Positions 53,356-62,576 of a stretch of DNA of 64,000 nt are shown piece after piece. The notes beneath the pieces are model-generated. The model was given only the letters and a program-made list of their open reading frames with translations, was not told where the DNA came from and did no database searches. Source of the stretch: Pantoea deleyi (GTDB lineage Bacteria; Pseudomonadota; Gammaproteobacteria; Enterobacterales; Enterobacteriaceae); NCBI RefSeq assembly GCF_022647325.1, contig NZ_CP071405.1, forward strand, positions 682,001 through 746,000, given 5' to 3'. The number at the start of each line of letters is the position of its first letter. The first letter of the stretch is position 1. A program made the translations under genes and the position numbers.

Positions 53356-53862
53356 ATGACTGCGATTGAACATTATCACGACTGGTTGCGCGACGCGCAT
53401 GCTATGGAGAAACAGGCGGAAAGCATGCTCAGTAAGATGTCGGGCCGGCTTGAACACTATCCGGCACTGGAACAGCGTCTGGCTCAGCACCTCGACGAGA
53501 CGAAACATCAGCTGACGCTGCTGGAACAGCTGCTCGACAGCCACGGTATCGATCACTCCGTGATGAAAGATGCGATGGGTAAGATGGCGGCCACCGGTCA
53601 GGCGGTCGGCGGAATGTTTAACTCCGATGAGGTGGTCAAGGGCGCCATCAGCGGCTATGTCTTTGAGAATGCCGAAATCGCCAGCTACACCAGCCTGATC
53701 GCCACGGCTGAACAGGTCGGTGACGCGCAGGGCGTTCGCATACTGAGTGAAATCCGCGATCAGGAAGTGGCCATGGCGGAGTGGCTGCTGCAGCATATTC
53801 CTGAAGTCACACAGCAGTTCCTGCAACGTGCCTCACAGCCGGGCACCGAAGCGAAGAAGTAG
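53356..53862 (+). CDS. yciE: Ferritin-like stress protein YciE (DUF892)
   Basis: This 168-aa protein equals E. coli YciE in length and matches along its whole course: IEHYHDWLRDAHAMEKQAE at the start, a QHLDETKHQL helix with Glu/His ligands, and SGYVFENAEIASYTSL. It is distantly related to its neighbour YciF. AAGGAGG lies just before the ATG. A hairpin with AAAAAGCCGGG/CCCGGCTTTTT sense follows the stop. Confidence 0.93.
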   Translation: MTAIEHYHDWLRDAHAMEKQAESMLSKMSGRLEHYPALEQRLAQHLDETKHQLTLLEQLLDSHGIDHSVMKDAMGKMAATGQAVGGMFNSDEVVKGAISGYVFENAEIASYTSLIATAEQVGDAQGVRILSEIRDQEVAMAEWLLQHIPEVTQQFLQRASQPGTEAKK

Positions 53863-53882
53863 TCCCGCAGGATGACCTGCAT

Positions 53883-53911
53883 GAAAAAGCCGGGCGAACC
53901 CGGCTTTTTGC
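53883..53911 (+). terminator. Terminator after yciE
   Basis: AAAAAGCCGGG and CCCGGCTTTTT flank a short CGAAC-type loop just after the yciE stop and before the convergent treF stop. It can act for both directions. Confidence 0.8.
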
Positions 53912-53929
53912 GTTGCTGGCGTGACGGAC

Positions 53930-55588
53930 TCAGTCCGCCATCAGATGGCCATACATCGTCATCAGCTTACGCGTGACGCCGTTGGTCCAGCCAAAACCAT
54001 CCTGGAGCGGATATTCGCCCCCGCCGCCCGGACGGGCGCGTTCGCCGCTGATGTCATACTTCTCAACCAGCTTATGGTGCAGCTGGTAGAAGTTATTCAC
54101 GGTATTAAGCCAGTTCACCGCCACTTCCGTCGCCAGCGTCTCTTCACCGTAGTTGTTCAGGCCGACGATCGCCATCCACTGCATCGGTGCCCAGCCGTTG
54201 GGCCGATCCCACTGTTCGCCGCTCTCCACCATCGAGGTCAGCAGGCCGCCATTGCTCAGCAGCAGGTGACGCAGGGAGATCGCCTGCAGGTGCGCCTGAT
54301 GCGGCGTTGCCAGCCCGACAAACAGCGGAACCACCGACGCCACGGTAAAGGCACCGAAACGCTCACGCCGCCAGTCGTAGTCGCGGAAGACGCCAGCGGT
54401 GCTGTCCCACAGATAGCGGGTGATCGCACGTTTACGCGCTTCGGCCTTTTTCTGCCACGCCAGCGCGGTCAGCTCTTCGCCCTTGGCGTGCGACAGGGTG
54501 GCGATCATCAGCTCCAGCTTGTACAGGAACGCGTTCAGATCGATAGGAATAAATTGTGTGGTGCGAATGCTCGACAGCCGTTTCGGATTACGCAGCCAGC
54601 GCGAGGAGTAATCCCAGCCCGACTCCGCGCCCGCACGCAGGTCGCGATAGACCTCGCTGGCCGGACGTTTCGATTCGCGGGCGGTTTCCACATCTTCCAT
54701 CCACGACTCATCGCGCGGCGTATCGCGGTCGTCCCAGTAGCGGTTCAGCAGCGAACCGTTCGGCATCCGCACGACATGGCGATAGGCCTGATTAGGCATC
54801 AGCGACCCGGCGCCATCCATCCAGAACTGATACTCCTTCATCAGCTGTTCCTGATAGCGTTTCGCCCCGCGCACGCCATCCTCTTCGAACAGCTCGACCA
54901 TCAGCGCAAAGACCGGCGGCTGCGAGCGGCTGAGGTAGTAGGTCCGGTTGCCGTTGGGCACATGACCGTAGTTGTCGATCAGCCAGGCGAAGTTATCCGC
55001 CATGTGACGCAGCAGGTCGTCACGGCCCGACTCCGCCAGGCCGAGCATGGTGAAGTAGGAGTCCCAGTAGTAGGTTTCGCCAAAGCGGCCGCCCGGCACC
55101 ACATAGGGTTTCGGCAGCGGCAGCAGCGATGAGTGCGGCATATGCTGCTGCGGCATTTTGGTCAGGACCGGCCACAGGTCATCGATATGCTCGTTGAGCG
55201 TTTTATCCGGGTTGGAGACATAAAAGCTTTCGTTTACGCCAGGCAAATAAAAGTGATCGGCGACAAAACGCGACAGGTCGAAGTCACTGCTGCGTTTCTG
55301 ACGACGATAGCGCATCAGCACATCCAGCGGATCGTACTTTGGCGAACAGTCGGGGAAGGTTTTACTGTCCTCGAAGATCCGCGACATCTGGACATGTTCA
55401 AACAGTTCCAGATAACGATCGGCAGGCGTGAGCGCATCCGGGGCAGGCAGGCCTTCAATCAGCTCCGGCTCCGGTTCAGAATCCTGCATGCGCTCCAGTT
55501 TCAGTTCATGGGGATCGTATTGATACTCAACTTCCGCCCCGGCACGAACCTCTTCAAGTGCATTCTGTTGCTGGCGATAAGTATTAAT
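53930..55588 (-). CDS. treF: Cytoplasmic trehalase TreF, probably starting at ATT
   Basis: TreF hydrolyses trehalose to two glucose in the cytoplasm. The GH37 signatures [14 protein letters not shown] and [10 protein letters not shown] and the glycine-rich [18 protein letters not shown] are present. The first ATG (55489) aligns with residue 34 of E. coli TreF (549 aa), yet similarity continues upstream in frame ([10 protein letters not shown] compared with LDPYELKLDE). Counting back 33 codons gives ATT at 55586-55588, exactly residue 1 of TreF, with AGGAGG 5 nt before it. No ATG, GTG or TTG lies between that site and the upstream in-frame stop. From ATT the protein is 552 aa. No signal peptide. 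Confidence 0.9.
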   Translation of the reverse strand: MNTYRQQQNALEEVRAGAEVEYQYDPHELKLERMQDSEPEPELIEGLPAPDALTPADRYLELFEHVQMSRIFEDSKTFPDCSPKYDPLDVLMRYRRQKRSSDFDLSRFVADHFYLPGVNESFYVSNPDKTLNEHIDDLWPVLTKMPQQHMPHSSLLPLPKPYVVPGGRFGETYYWDSYFTMLGLAESGRDDLLRHMADNFAWLIDNYGHVPNGNRTYYLSRSQPPVFALMVELFEEDGVRGAKRYQEQLMKEYQFWMDGAGSLMPNQAYRHVVRMPNGSLLNRYWDDRDTPRDESWMEDVETARESKRPASEVYRDLRAGAESGWDYSSRWLRNPKRLSSIRTTQFIPIDLNAFLYKLELMIATLSHAKGEELTALAWQKKAEARKRAITRYLWDSTAGVFRDYDWRRERFGAFTVASVVPLFVGLATPHQAHLQAISLRHLLLSNGGLLTSMVESGEQWDRPNGWAPMQWMAIVGLNNYGEETLATEVAVNWLNTVNNFYQLHHKLVEKYDISGERARPGGGGEYPLQDGFGWTNGVTRKLMTMYGHLMAD

Positions 55589-55593
55589 AGCGG

Positions 55594-55599
55594 CCTCCT
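55594..55599 (-). promoter_or_regulatory. Ribosome binding site deciding the treF ATT start
   Basis: Minus-strand AGGAGG, a perfect Shine-Dalgarno, with 5 nt to the ATT at 55588. Confidence 0.7.
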
Positions 55600-55626
55600 G
55601 AGCGGTCGGGGTTGCACAAAGGACAA

Positions 55627-55654
55627 ATTATAGCCTCCCCGACCTGCGGAACAA
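55627..55654 (-). promoter_or_regulatory. Candidate treF promoter
   Basis: Minus strand: TTGTTC and a perfect TATAAT spaced 16 bp. The start point would give a leader of about 30 nt before the ATT codon. Confidence 0.55.
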
Positions 55655-55939
55655 CAATGCAGAATATCTATGAACGTAATAAAAATTGTCTATTAATCGA
55701 GGTTTTTTAATAAATTTCAGTCAATTCAACCAAATATAGCGCTGTTCACCAAAAACACATTTCGGATGAATCTCTTAGCGGCCTGAATTTAAAAAATTAA
55801 CCTGAAGAAAATCGACGTCTGTTAACATTCTGACACAGAATCCCGGGCCGGAAAGGGGACAAAAAATGGCATACGCAACGGGAAAGCGGGGCGGACGGCG
55901 GCGCTGAGCGGGAGGGGTTCCCGCTCAGCATCTGGCGCG

Positions 55940-56797
<858 letters not shown>

Positions 56798-56853
56798 GAT
56801 CTTTCTCCTGTAGCTGTTGGTGAAATTCAGACTAGGGGATAAACTAACTTTAA

Positions 56854-56865
56854 GTAAGTACTTAC
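56854..56865. promoter_or_regulatory. Palindromic candidate QorR operator
   Basis: GTAAGTACTTAC is a perfect 12-bp palindrome. A wider pair ACTAAC (56843-56848) and GTTAGT (56872-56877) is centred within half a base of it, forming a nested dyad between qorB and qorR. Confidence 0.65.
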
Positions 56866-56895
56866 AGAATTGTTAGTGTGGGAAAGGCAGAGTAA

Positions 56896-57276
56896 ATGGC
56901 TGAAAAACTGAGTGAAAAATTTATTCGTGGCGAACTGCTTAACGTTGATTGTCCCTCGCGTGACGTCCTGAAGCGGGTCACCAGCCGCTGGAGCGTACTG
57001 ATTCTGCTGGCGTTGCAGGACCAGACGCTGCGCTTCAGCGCGCTGCGCCGGGCCGTCGGCGGCGTCAGCGAACGGATGCTGGCGCAGAACCTGCGTTACC
57101 TGGAGGAGGATGGTTTTGTGCAGCGCATCGCTTTCGATGTGGTGCCGCCGCACGTTGAGTATCGCCTGACGCCGCTCGGTCGCGAGGTCGGGGAGCAGGT
57201 CGTGGGGCTGGCGGACTGGCTGGAAGAGAATCTGGGCCGGATTCTGGCGCAGCGTGGCAGCCTTCCGGCAGCCTGA
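56896..57276 (+). CDS. qorR: HxlR-family redox-sensing regulator QorR (YtfH)
   Basis: This 126-aa winged-helix regulator has the HxlR pattern VDCPSRDVLKRVTSRWSVLIL near the N-terminus and VVPPHVEYRLTPLG late. The Cys in DCPSR is the residue that senses diamide and other thiol oxidants in QorR-type and YodB-type regulators. It is divergent from qorB and likely represses it. E. coli YtfH is 126 aa. GGAAAGGC precedes the start. Confidence 0.92.
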   Translation: MAEKLSEKFIRGELLNVDCPSRDVLKRVTSRWSVLILLALQDQTLRFSALRRAVGGVSERMLAQNLRYLEEDGFVQRIAFDVVPPHVEYRLTPLGREVGEQVVGLADWLEENLGRILAQRGSLPAA

Positions 57277-58063
57277 ATTTCCGCGCCAGTGGTCAGAATG
57301 TGACGACACCGGCATTTTTTAATCTGCATTTCTGCTTTTCGGCCCAGCGCATTTCTGCACCGCCATCGCGCCACCGGCAGGGTGGCGCAAATAACCCAGC
57401 CGGCCTCCCGACTTATTGCCGCTAATTAAATCGATTTATCCTGTCCGGGCCAGCAATAATCTGCGGCCTGGCTTTCATTGTTAATTCACCCGTAAATTTT
57501 GACTCATTTTATTAACATTCCTGCGGCCTCTTAATTCCCGGCTCCGCCGTTTATTTTGTCAGAATCCCCGACGGGATCTGCCGGAGTAAAACCAAAAATA
57601 AAACAAAGCGGCAGAGACGGCTGTTTTCAGGTTTAACCTGTTAAGAAATAAGATGATTTCATTTTTCCTGCGTCACTTTTCGGCCCGCGTGGTCAGTGTG
57701 ATCAGCAAAATAGTGTCTGAAAACAGGCCGTTGAGACCCTTTTTTCGGCGGAATTTGTGTTCGCCGGCCCGCTTTTTAATGCGGCAAATACCGTAACATT
57801 AATGACACAAAAACACCCTGTGGTTAACCTTTAAGCCTTATTTTTAAATAGATAATTCCTGCTAAAAACAATGATCAAAATCAAAAAAGACTGTTATAGT
57901 TTTCATTAACCCCACTGTTTCTGTTTCCTCGCCGCGAATAGTTCTAAATTTGCGGCGGGAATTTCAATAAGCGCAGAGAAGTCGCGTATCAGGCTTAAGT
58001 TGTTAATTATAAGTAAATACATGGTGTTCTATGTGGCAAATCTATGTGGCAAAGAGGTAAGCA
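57277..58063. other. Intergenic region upstream of the cytochrome bd operon
   Basis: No gene supported in 787 bp. A hairpin GCGCCACC/GGTGGCGC (57368-57388) may end qorR transcripts. Close to cioA there are an FNR-like box (57871-57884) and TATAGT (57895-57900). The rest has no recognised element. Confidence 0.55.
57871..57884. promoter_or_regulatory. FNR-like box upstream of cioA
   Basis: ATGATCAAAATCAA differs from the FNR consensus TTGAT-N4-ATCAA at one position. If TATAGT at 57895 is the -10, the box covers the -35 and FNR would repress. Confidence 0.6.
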
Positions 58064-59476
58064 ATGTTCGGATTAGATGCCTTTCATCTGGCCAGGATAC
58101 AGTTCGCATTTACTGTTTCCTTCCATATTATCTTTCCCGCCATCACCATCGGTCTCGCCAGCTTCCTGGCCGTCCTCGAAGGTATGTGGCTCAAAACCCG
58201 CGATCAAACCTATCGCGATCTCTATCACTTCTGGTCGAAAATCTTTGCCGTTAACTTCGGCATGGGCGTGGTTTCCGGGCTGGTCATGGCGTATCAGTTC
58301 GGTACCAACTGGAGCGGCTTCTCGGAGTTTGCGGGCAGCATTACCGGTCCGCTGCTGACCTATGAGGTGCTGACGGCGTTCTTCCTGGAAGCGGGCTTCC
58401 TGGGCGTGATGCTGTTCGGCTGGAATCGCGTCGGTCCGGGTCTGCACTTCTTTGCCACCTGTATGGTTGCCCTGGGAACGCTGATCTCCACCTTCTGGAT
58501 CCTGGCGTCCAACAGCTGGATGCACACCCCGCAGGGGTATCTGATCGAGAATGGGGTGGTGGTGCCGCAGGACTGGCTGAAAATCGTCTTTAACCCCTCA
58601 TTCCCTTATCGTCTGTTCCATATGTCGGTAGCGGCCTTCCTGGCCAGCGCCTTCTTTGTGGGATCGTCTGCGGCCTGGCATCTGCTCAAGGGCAACAACA
58701 ATCCGGCTATCCGCAAGATGTTCTCTATGGCGCTGTGGATGGCCCTGATTGTCGCGCCGATTCAGGCGATGATTGGTGATGCGCACGGTCTGAACACCCT
58801 GGAGCATCAGCCTGCCAAAATCGCGGCGATCGAAGGCCACTGGGAAAACCCGCCGGGCGAAGCGACCCCGCTGATCCTGTTCGGCATCCCCGATATGGAG
58901 CAGGAGCGCACCAAATATGCGCTGGAAGTGCCTTATCTCGGCAGCCTGATCCTGACGCACAGTCTGGACAAACAGGTGCCGGCGCTGAAGTCGTTCCCGA
59001 AAGAGGATCGACCGAACTCAACGGTCATCTTCTGGTCCTTCCGCGTGATGGTGGCGCTGGGCCTGCTGATGATTACGCTGGGTGTGGTCAGCCTGTGGCT
59101 GCGCGTTAAAGGCCGCCTCTATGAGTCGCGTCCTTTCCTGTGGTTTGCGCTACTGATGGGCCCATCCGGTCTGATTGCGATTCTGGCGGGCTGGTTCACG
59201 ACAGAGATTGGTCGTCAGCCGTGGGTCGTCTATGGCGTACAGCGAACGATTGATGCGGTTTCCGCGCATGGCGACATGCACATGAGCATCAGCCTGCTGG
59301 CCTTTATTCTGGTTTACAGCTCGGTGTTTGGCGTGGGGTATCACTACATGATGCGCCTGATTAAGCAGGGACCGGTTGTCGGCGAAGGTCACGTTACCGA
59401 AGAGGGTGGACCCGGTCAGAAGAAAACCCCGGCGCGTCCGCTTTCCGCTGCCACCTTTAAGGATGGAGAGCACTAA
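58064..59476 (+). CDS. cioA: Cytochrome bd-type quinol oxidase subunit I, cyanide-insensitive (short Q-loop) type
   Basis: Subunit I holds hemes b558, b595 and d and oxidises quinol while reducing oxygen to water. The 470-aa protein is shorter than E. coli CydA (522 aa) and lacks its long Q-loop, like Pseudomonas CioA. Heme-ligand His is seen early (FTVSFHIIFPAI) and a second in FPYRLFHMSVAAF; GRQPWVVYG and SGLVMAYQFGTNW are conserved. About nine membrane helices. AGAGG precedes the ATG. The operon continues with subunit II after 1 bp and a DUF2474 small protein. Confidence 0.93.
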   Translation: MFGLDAFHLARIQFAFTVSFHIIFPAITIGLASFLAVLEGMWLKTRDQTYRDLYHFWSKIFAVNFGMGVVSGLVMAYQFGTNWSGFSEFAGSITGPLLTYEVLTAFFLEAGFLGVMLFGWNRVGPGLHFFATCMVALGTLISTFWILASNSWMHTPQGYLIENGVVVPQDWLKIVFNPSFPYRLFHMSVAAFLASAFFVGSSAAWHLLKGNNNPAIRKMFSMALWMALIVAPIQAMIGDAHGLNTLEHQPAKIAAIEGHWENPPGEATPLILFGIPDMEQERTKYALEVPYLGSLILTHSLDKQVPALKSFPKEDRPNSTVIFWSFRVMVALGLLMITLGVVSLWLRVKGRLYESRPFLWFALLMGPSGLIAILAGWFTTEIGRQPWVVYGVQRTIDAVSAHGDMHMSISLLAFILVYSSVFGVGYHYMMRLIKQGPVVGEGHVTEEGGPGQKKTPARPLSAATFKDGEH

Positions 59477-59477
59477 G

Positions 59478-60482
59478 ATGATCGATTTTTCCGTAATCTG
59501 GTTTGTGATTATCGTCTTCGCAACCCTGATGTATATCGTGATGGACGGCTTCGACCTGGGGATTGGTCTGCTGTTCCCGTTCAACAAAGATGCCGGTGAG
59601 CGCGACATGATGGTGAACACCGTCGCGCCGGTCTGGGATGGCAACGAAACCTGGCTGGTGCTGGGCGGTGCGGGCCTGTTTGGTGCGTTTCCGCTGGCCT
59701 ACGCGGTGATCACCGATGCGCTGTCGATTCCGCTGACCGCCATGCTGATTGGCCTGATTTTCCGTGGTGTCGCCTTCGAGTTCCGCTTCAAGGCGGTTGA
59801 AGGCCACCGGGCATTCTGGGACAAATCCTTTATTGCCGGTTCGGTCATCGCGACCTTCAGTCAGGGGGTGGCGGTCGGCGCTTTCCTGGATGGCATCCCG
59901 GTTGAGGGCCGTCGCTTCGCCGGTTCGGCCATGGACTGGCTGGCGCCGTTCCCGCTGTTCTGCGGCCTGGGTCTGGTCGTCGCCTATGCGCTGCTGGGCT
60001 GCACCTGGCTTATCATGAAGACCGAAAACGAGCTGCACCGTAAGATGTCCGCGCTGGCAACGCCGCTGGTCATCGCGCTGTTAGTGATCATCGGTATCGT
60101 CAGCCTGTGGACGCCGTTCTCACACGCGGACATCGCCCATCGCTGGTTCAGCCGGCCAAACCTGTTCCTGTTCCTGCCGGTTCCGGTGCTGGTGCTGCTC
60201 TGCTCGTGGGGAATTGTGCGCGCCATCAAGCGCGAGGCGCACTATTCGCCGTTCCTGCTGACGCTGGCCCTGATCTTCCTGGGCTTCTCCGGACTGGGTA
60301 TCAGCGTCTGGCCCAACATCATCCCGCCATCGGTCACGATCTGGGATGCGGCCTCACCGCCGCAGAGCCAGGCCTTTATGCTGGTCGGTAGCCTGCTGAT
60401 TATCCCGATGATCCTGGGCTACACCTTCTGGAGCTACTACGTGTTCCGTGGGAAAATCAAAGCAGACGCAGGATACCATTGA
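59478..60482 (+). CDS. cioB: Cytochrome bd-type quinol oxidase subunit II
   Basis: This 334-aa subunit has about eight membrane helices and shows the CydB/CioB signatures MYIVMDGFDLGIGLLFPF at the start, VAPVWDGNETWLVLGG and FRGVAFEFRFK. It supports subunit I and completes the oxidase. ATG 59478 lies 1 bp after the cioA stop with GGAGAG just upstream; the longer frame from 59376 lies inside cioA. Length matches the CIO type (about 335-340 aa) rather than E. coli CydB (379 aa). Confidence 0.94.
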   Translation: MIDFSVIWFVIIVFATLMYIVMDGFDLGIGLLFPFNKDAGERDMMVNTVAPVWDGNETWLVLGGAGLFGAFPLAYAVITDALSIPLTAMLIGLIFRGVAFEFRFKAVEGHRAFWDKSFIAGSVIATFSQGVAVGAFLDGIPVEGRRFAGSAMDWLAPFPLFCGLGLVVAYALLGCTWLIMKTENELHRKMSALATPLVIALLVIIGIVSLWTPFSHADIAHRWFSRPNLFLFLPVPVLVLLCSWGIVRAIKREAHYSPFLLTLALIFLGFSGLGISVWPNIIPPSVTIWDAASPPQSQAFMLVGSLLIIPMILGYTFWSYYVFRGKIKADAGYH

Positions 60483-60483
60483 T

Positions 60484-60651
60484 ATGAAAAGCCTCAGCAG
60501 CATGAAAGACCCCAAGGACGAAACGAAAGCCCCCTGGTGGAAGCGTGTGATGTGGCTGGTCGTTATCTATGCCGCCAGCGTACTGGCGCTGGGCGTTGTT
60601 GCCTCGCTGTTCCGGATGATGATGACGGCAGCGGGCATGCGCAGCCACTAG
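60484..60651 (+). CDS. DUF2474 small membrane protein of the cytochrome bd operon
   Basis: This 55-aa protein has one membrane helix (about 20-44: WWKRVMWLVVIYAASVLAL) and follows cioB after 1 bp. Small single-helix proteins are known at the end of cyd operons (CydX in E. coli, needed for oxidase stability); DUF2474 proteins occupy this place in CIO-type operons. A stabilising subunit role is inferred from position. Confidence 0.85.
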   Translation: MKSLSSMKDPKDETKAPWWKRVMWLVVIYAASVLALGVVASLFRMMMTAAGMRSH

Positions 60652-60958
60652 TCGCGGGCAGCCAGGTTGCCGTTCTTCTCCGTGAAGAGGCGCCTGGCGG
60701 CAGGCGGGCACCGCCTCTCTGCGGAGCGCCGGTCGCAGGATCAGCGCGCAGTGGTTATCCGTTGTGCGCCCCTCTCCCGGGGACGTCATGTAAAAGGCTG
60801 ACGCGTGTCAGCCTTTTTTAGTTAGTAACCTAAGCAATTAATGCGGTATGCCGCTGAAATCACGGTTTATCGCGCCCCTTTTCTTATGACGAATGGCAAT
60901 TTTTGCTATTCTCATGTGCCGAAAATCCCAGTCCTAATCTGCGTCGTAACTTGCCATC
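60652..60958. other. Intergenic region between oxidase operon and Rob-like gene
   Basis: No gene supported. Contains the terminator at 60792-60819 and, after it, presumed promoter of the Rob-like gene. Confidence 0.55.
60792..60819 (+). terminator. Rho-independent terminator of the cytochrome bd operon
   Basis: AAAAGGCTGAC and GTCAGCCTTTT form a perfect stem around GCGT, followed by more T. Confidence 0.9.
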
Positions 60959-61828
60959 ATGCTCAGTCAGGCCATTAAAAAACAGCACATCCACGATCTG
61001 GTTGAGTGGATAGAAGCCAATCTCACCGACGACCTGAATATCGACCAGATCACCCTCAAGTCCGGCTATTCCAAGTGGCACATGCAGCGCATGTTCAAAG
61101 AGATGACCGGGCAGACGCTGGCGGCCTATACCCGCAAACGGCGTCTGACGATGGCGGCGATGGCGCTGCGCCTGACGCGTATGACGCTGATCGATATCGC
61201 CGTTCGTTTTGGGTTTGATAATCAGCAAAACTTCACCCGGGTTTTCAAAGGCCACTTTTCGCTGACGCCTGGCGCGTTTCGCCGTATTCCCCATCTGCCG
61301 GTAAAGAACTTTCATGGCCGCATTCTGGTACGCACCCTGGCCGAGCGCGCGACGCTGGTGATGCGCGAAGAAGCGCTGCCTTTGCGCGGAGAGACGCTGG
61401 AGTGGGAGTGTAAGTTCGGGGATTATATTGCCGACCGCGATCACCGGGTGGCCGATCAGGCGCGGCATCTGGTGGCGCTGGCAGGCAGCCAGGTGACGCA
61501 GGGCTGGCTGGGCTTTCAGTATGGCCCCGGCGACAGCTCGGCCGACCAGCAGAATATCAGCCTGTTTCAGGCGCTGGAGCCGCAGCATGCCGGGCTGCTG
61601 GGTGATAACACCACCCGCTGGCACGAAGAGTGTGGCCTCTATGCGTCGATCCGCTGGAGCGGTAAACCGGAGCAGCTGACGCGTTTTATCGAGGATATCT
61701 ACTATCAGCATCTGCCCACGCTGGGCGTGTCGCGCCGTCCGGGCAAAGATCTGCTGCGGCTCGATTTTGCGCTCTGCAAGCCCGACTGGCTCAGCGGCGT
61801 CTTCTCCATCCCGGTGACCCAGGCGTAG
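60959..61828 (+). CDS. Rob/SoxS/MarA-type AraC-family regulator with C-terminal effector domain
   Basis: This 289-aa protein has the double helix-turn-helix at its N-terminus (about 10-110), with GYSKWHMQRMFKEMTGQTLAAY and FDNQQNFTRVFKGHF, as in Rob and SoxS. A C-terminal domain of about 170 residues follows. The N-terminal placement and total length equal E. coli Rob (289 aa), but the C-terminal part differs, so this is a Rob-like paralogue rather than surely Rob. Targets are likely efflux and stress genes (inference). No mar/sox/rob box was recognised upstream. Confidence 0.85.
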   Translation: MLSQAIKKQHIHDLVEWIEANLTDDLNIDQITLKSGYSKWHMQRMFKEMTGQTLAAYTRKRRLTMAAMALRLTRMTLIDIAVRFGFDNQQNFTRVFKGHFSLTPGAFRRIPHLPVKNFHGRILVRTLAERATLVMREEALPLRGETLEWECKFGDYIADRDHRVADQARHLVALAGSQVTQGWLGFQYGPGDSSADQQNISLFQALEPQHAGLLGDNTTRWHEECGLYASIRWSGKPEQLTRFIEDIYYQHLPTLGVSRRPGKDLLRLDFALCKPDWLSGVFSIPVTQA

Positions 61829-62033
61829 ACTTCAGGGCAGGGGAATCGCGCATTCATCTTTCGTGCGGTAAACCGTGACAAACCGCACGATTTTATAAAA
61901 TAACGCGCCCGACTGGCGTAAAATCCTCCTCCGAAACCCCGTCATACCTTAATCATCGTGCTTCTGTGATGGGGCTGGAATATTCATCTGCAATTCAGGC
62001 CGTTTCCGGCCAGAACGACAACCGAAGACCATT

Positions 62034-62228
62034 ATGCGACGCTTATTGATTTCACTTATTCTGGCATTGCCTGTTATGGCAATGGCGCAGCAGGCTGAGC
62101 CTTTCTCACCGCCTGCCGGACTGCATCCCCACTCTCAAGGCTCTCAGCATGAAATTCTGGGCGACGGAGAGCTGCCGGAGCACACCGGCTCACACGCTTC
62201 TCTCTCCGGATTCAACGACACGCTGTAA
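62034..62228 (+). CDS. Small secreted protein, unknown function
   Basis: This 64-aa product has a convincing signal peptide (MRRLLISLILALPVMAMA, cleavage after AMA) and a short polar mature part rich in His, Ser, Gly and Pro (LHPHSQGSQHEILGDGELPEHTGSHASLSG). Five His in about 45 mature residues suggest metal binding, but no known motif is present. It stands alone, upstream of the iron/metal genes yqjH-yqjI. I do not recognise the family. No strong SD was found (ACCGAAG), which lowers confidence. Confidence 0.6.
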   Translation: MRRLLISLILALPVMAMAQQAEPFSPPAGLHPHSQGSQHEILGDGELPEHTGSHASLSGFNDTL

Positions 62229-62576
62229 GTGCGGGTGCGCTGCTGTTAACCGCAGCGCACAAAGGTGCCCGGCTCATCAGTAGCCGGATGCGCTCACGCT
62301 ATTCACCTCCCGGTCCAGCCTCTTCCTGCTGCCTCTCTCTGATTCGTCCCTGTTATCCCCGGCTGTTCTGCGGTCCGCTTCGCGCTATTCCGGTCGATCC
62401 TGTGGCCGGATGATGCGTCGCCTCGTCGGCGCAAAATATATCTTATCGCGGCCGATCGCATTTTTCGTTCTTGTGCTGAAGATATATCATAGCTAATCTT
62501 CTGGCTTCAGATGCGAATGATTGTTATTTAACTCCGGCGCGCCCGACCTGCGGGCATACCGGCTTCCGGGAGAGAC
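62229..62576. other. Regulatory region upstream of yqjH
   Basis: No gene supported. It holds two TATATC-centred elements (62437-62446 and 62483-62492) that may be YqjI sites, and a Fur-like box at 62513-62531. Confidence 0.5.
62513..62531. promoter_or_regulatory. Candidate Fur box upstream of yqjH
   Basis: GCGAATGATTGTTATTTAA matches 12 of 19 positions of the Fur consensus and contains AATGATT. It lies 46 bp before yqjH, which is Fur-repressed in E. coli. Confidence 0.55.

Larger units (their letters stand above)
55589..55939. other. Intergenic region between qorB and treF
   Basis: No gene supported. It holds the treF ribosome site and promoter near 55594-55654; the remainder is AT-rich. 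Confidence 0.55.
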
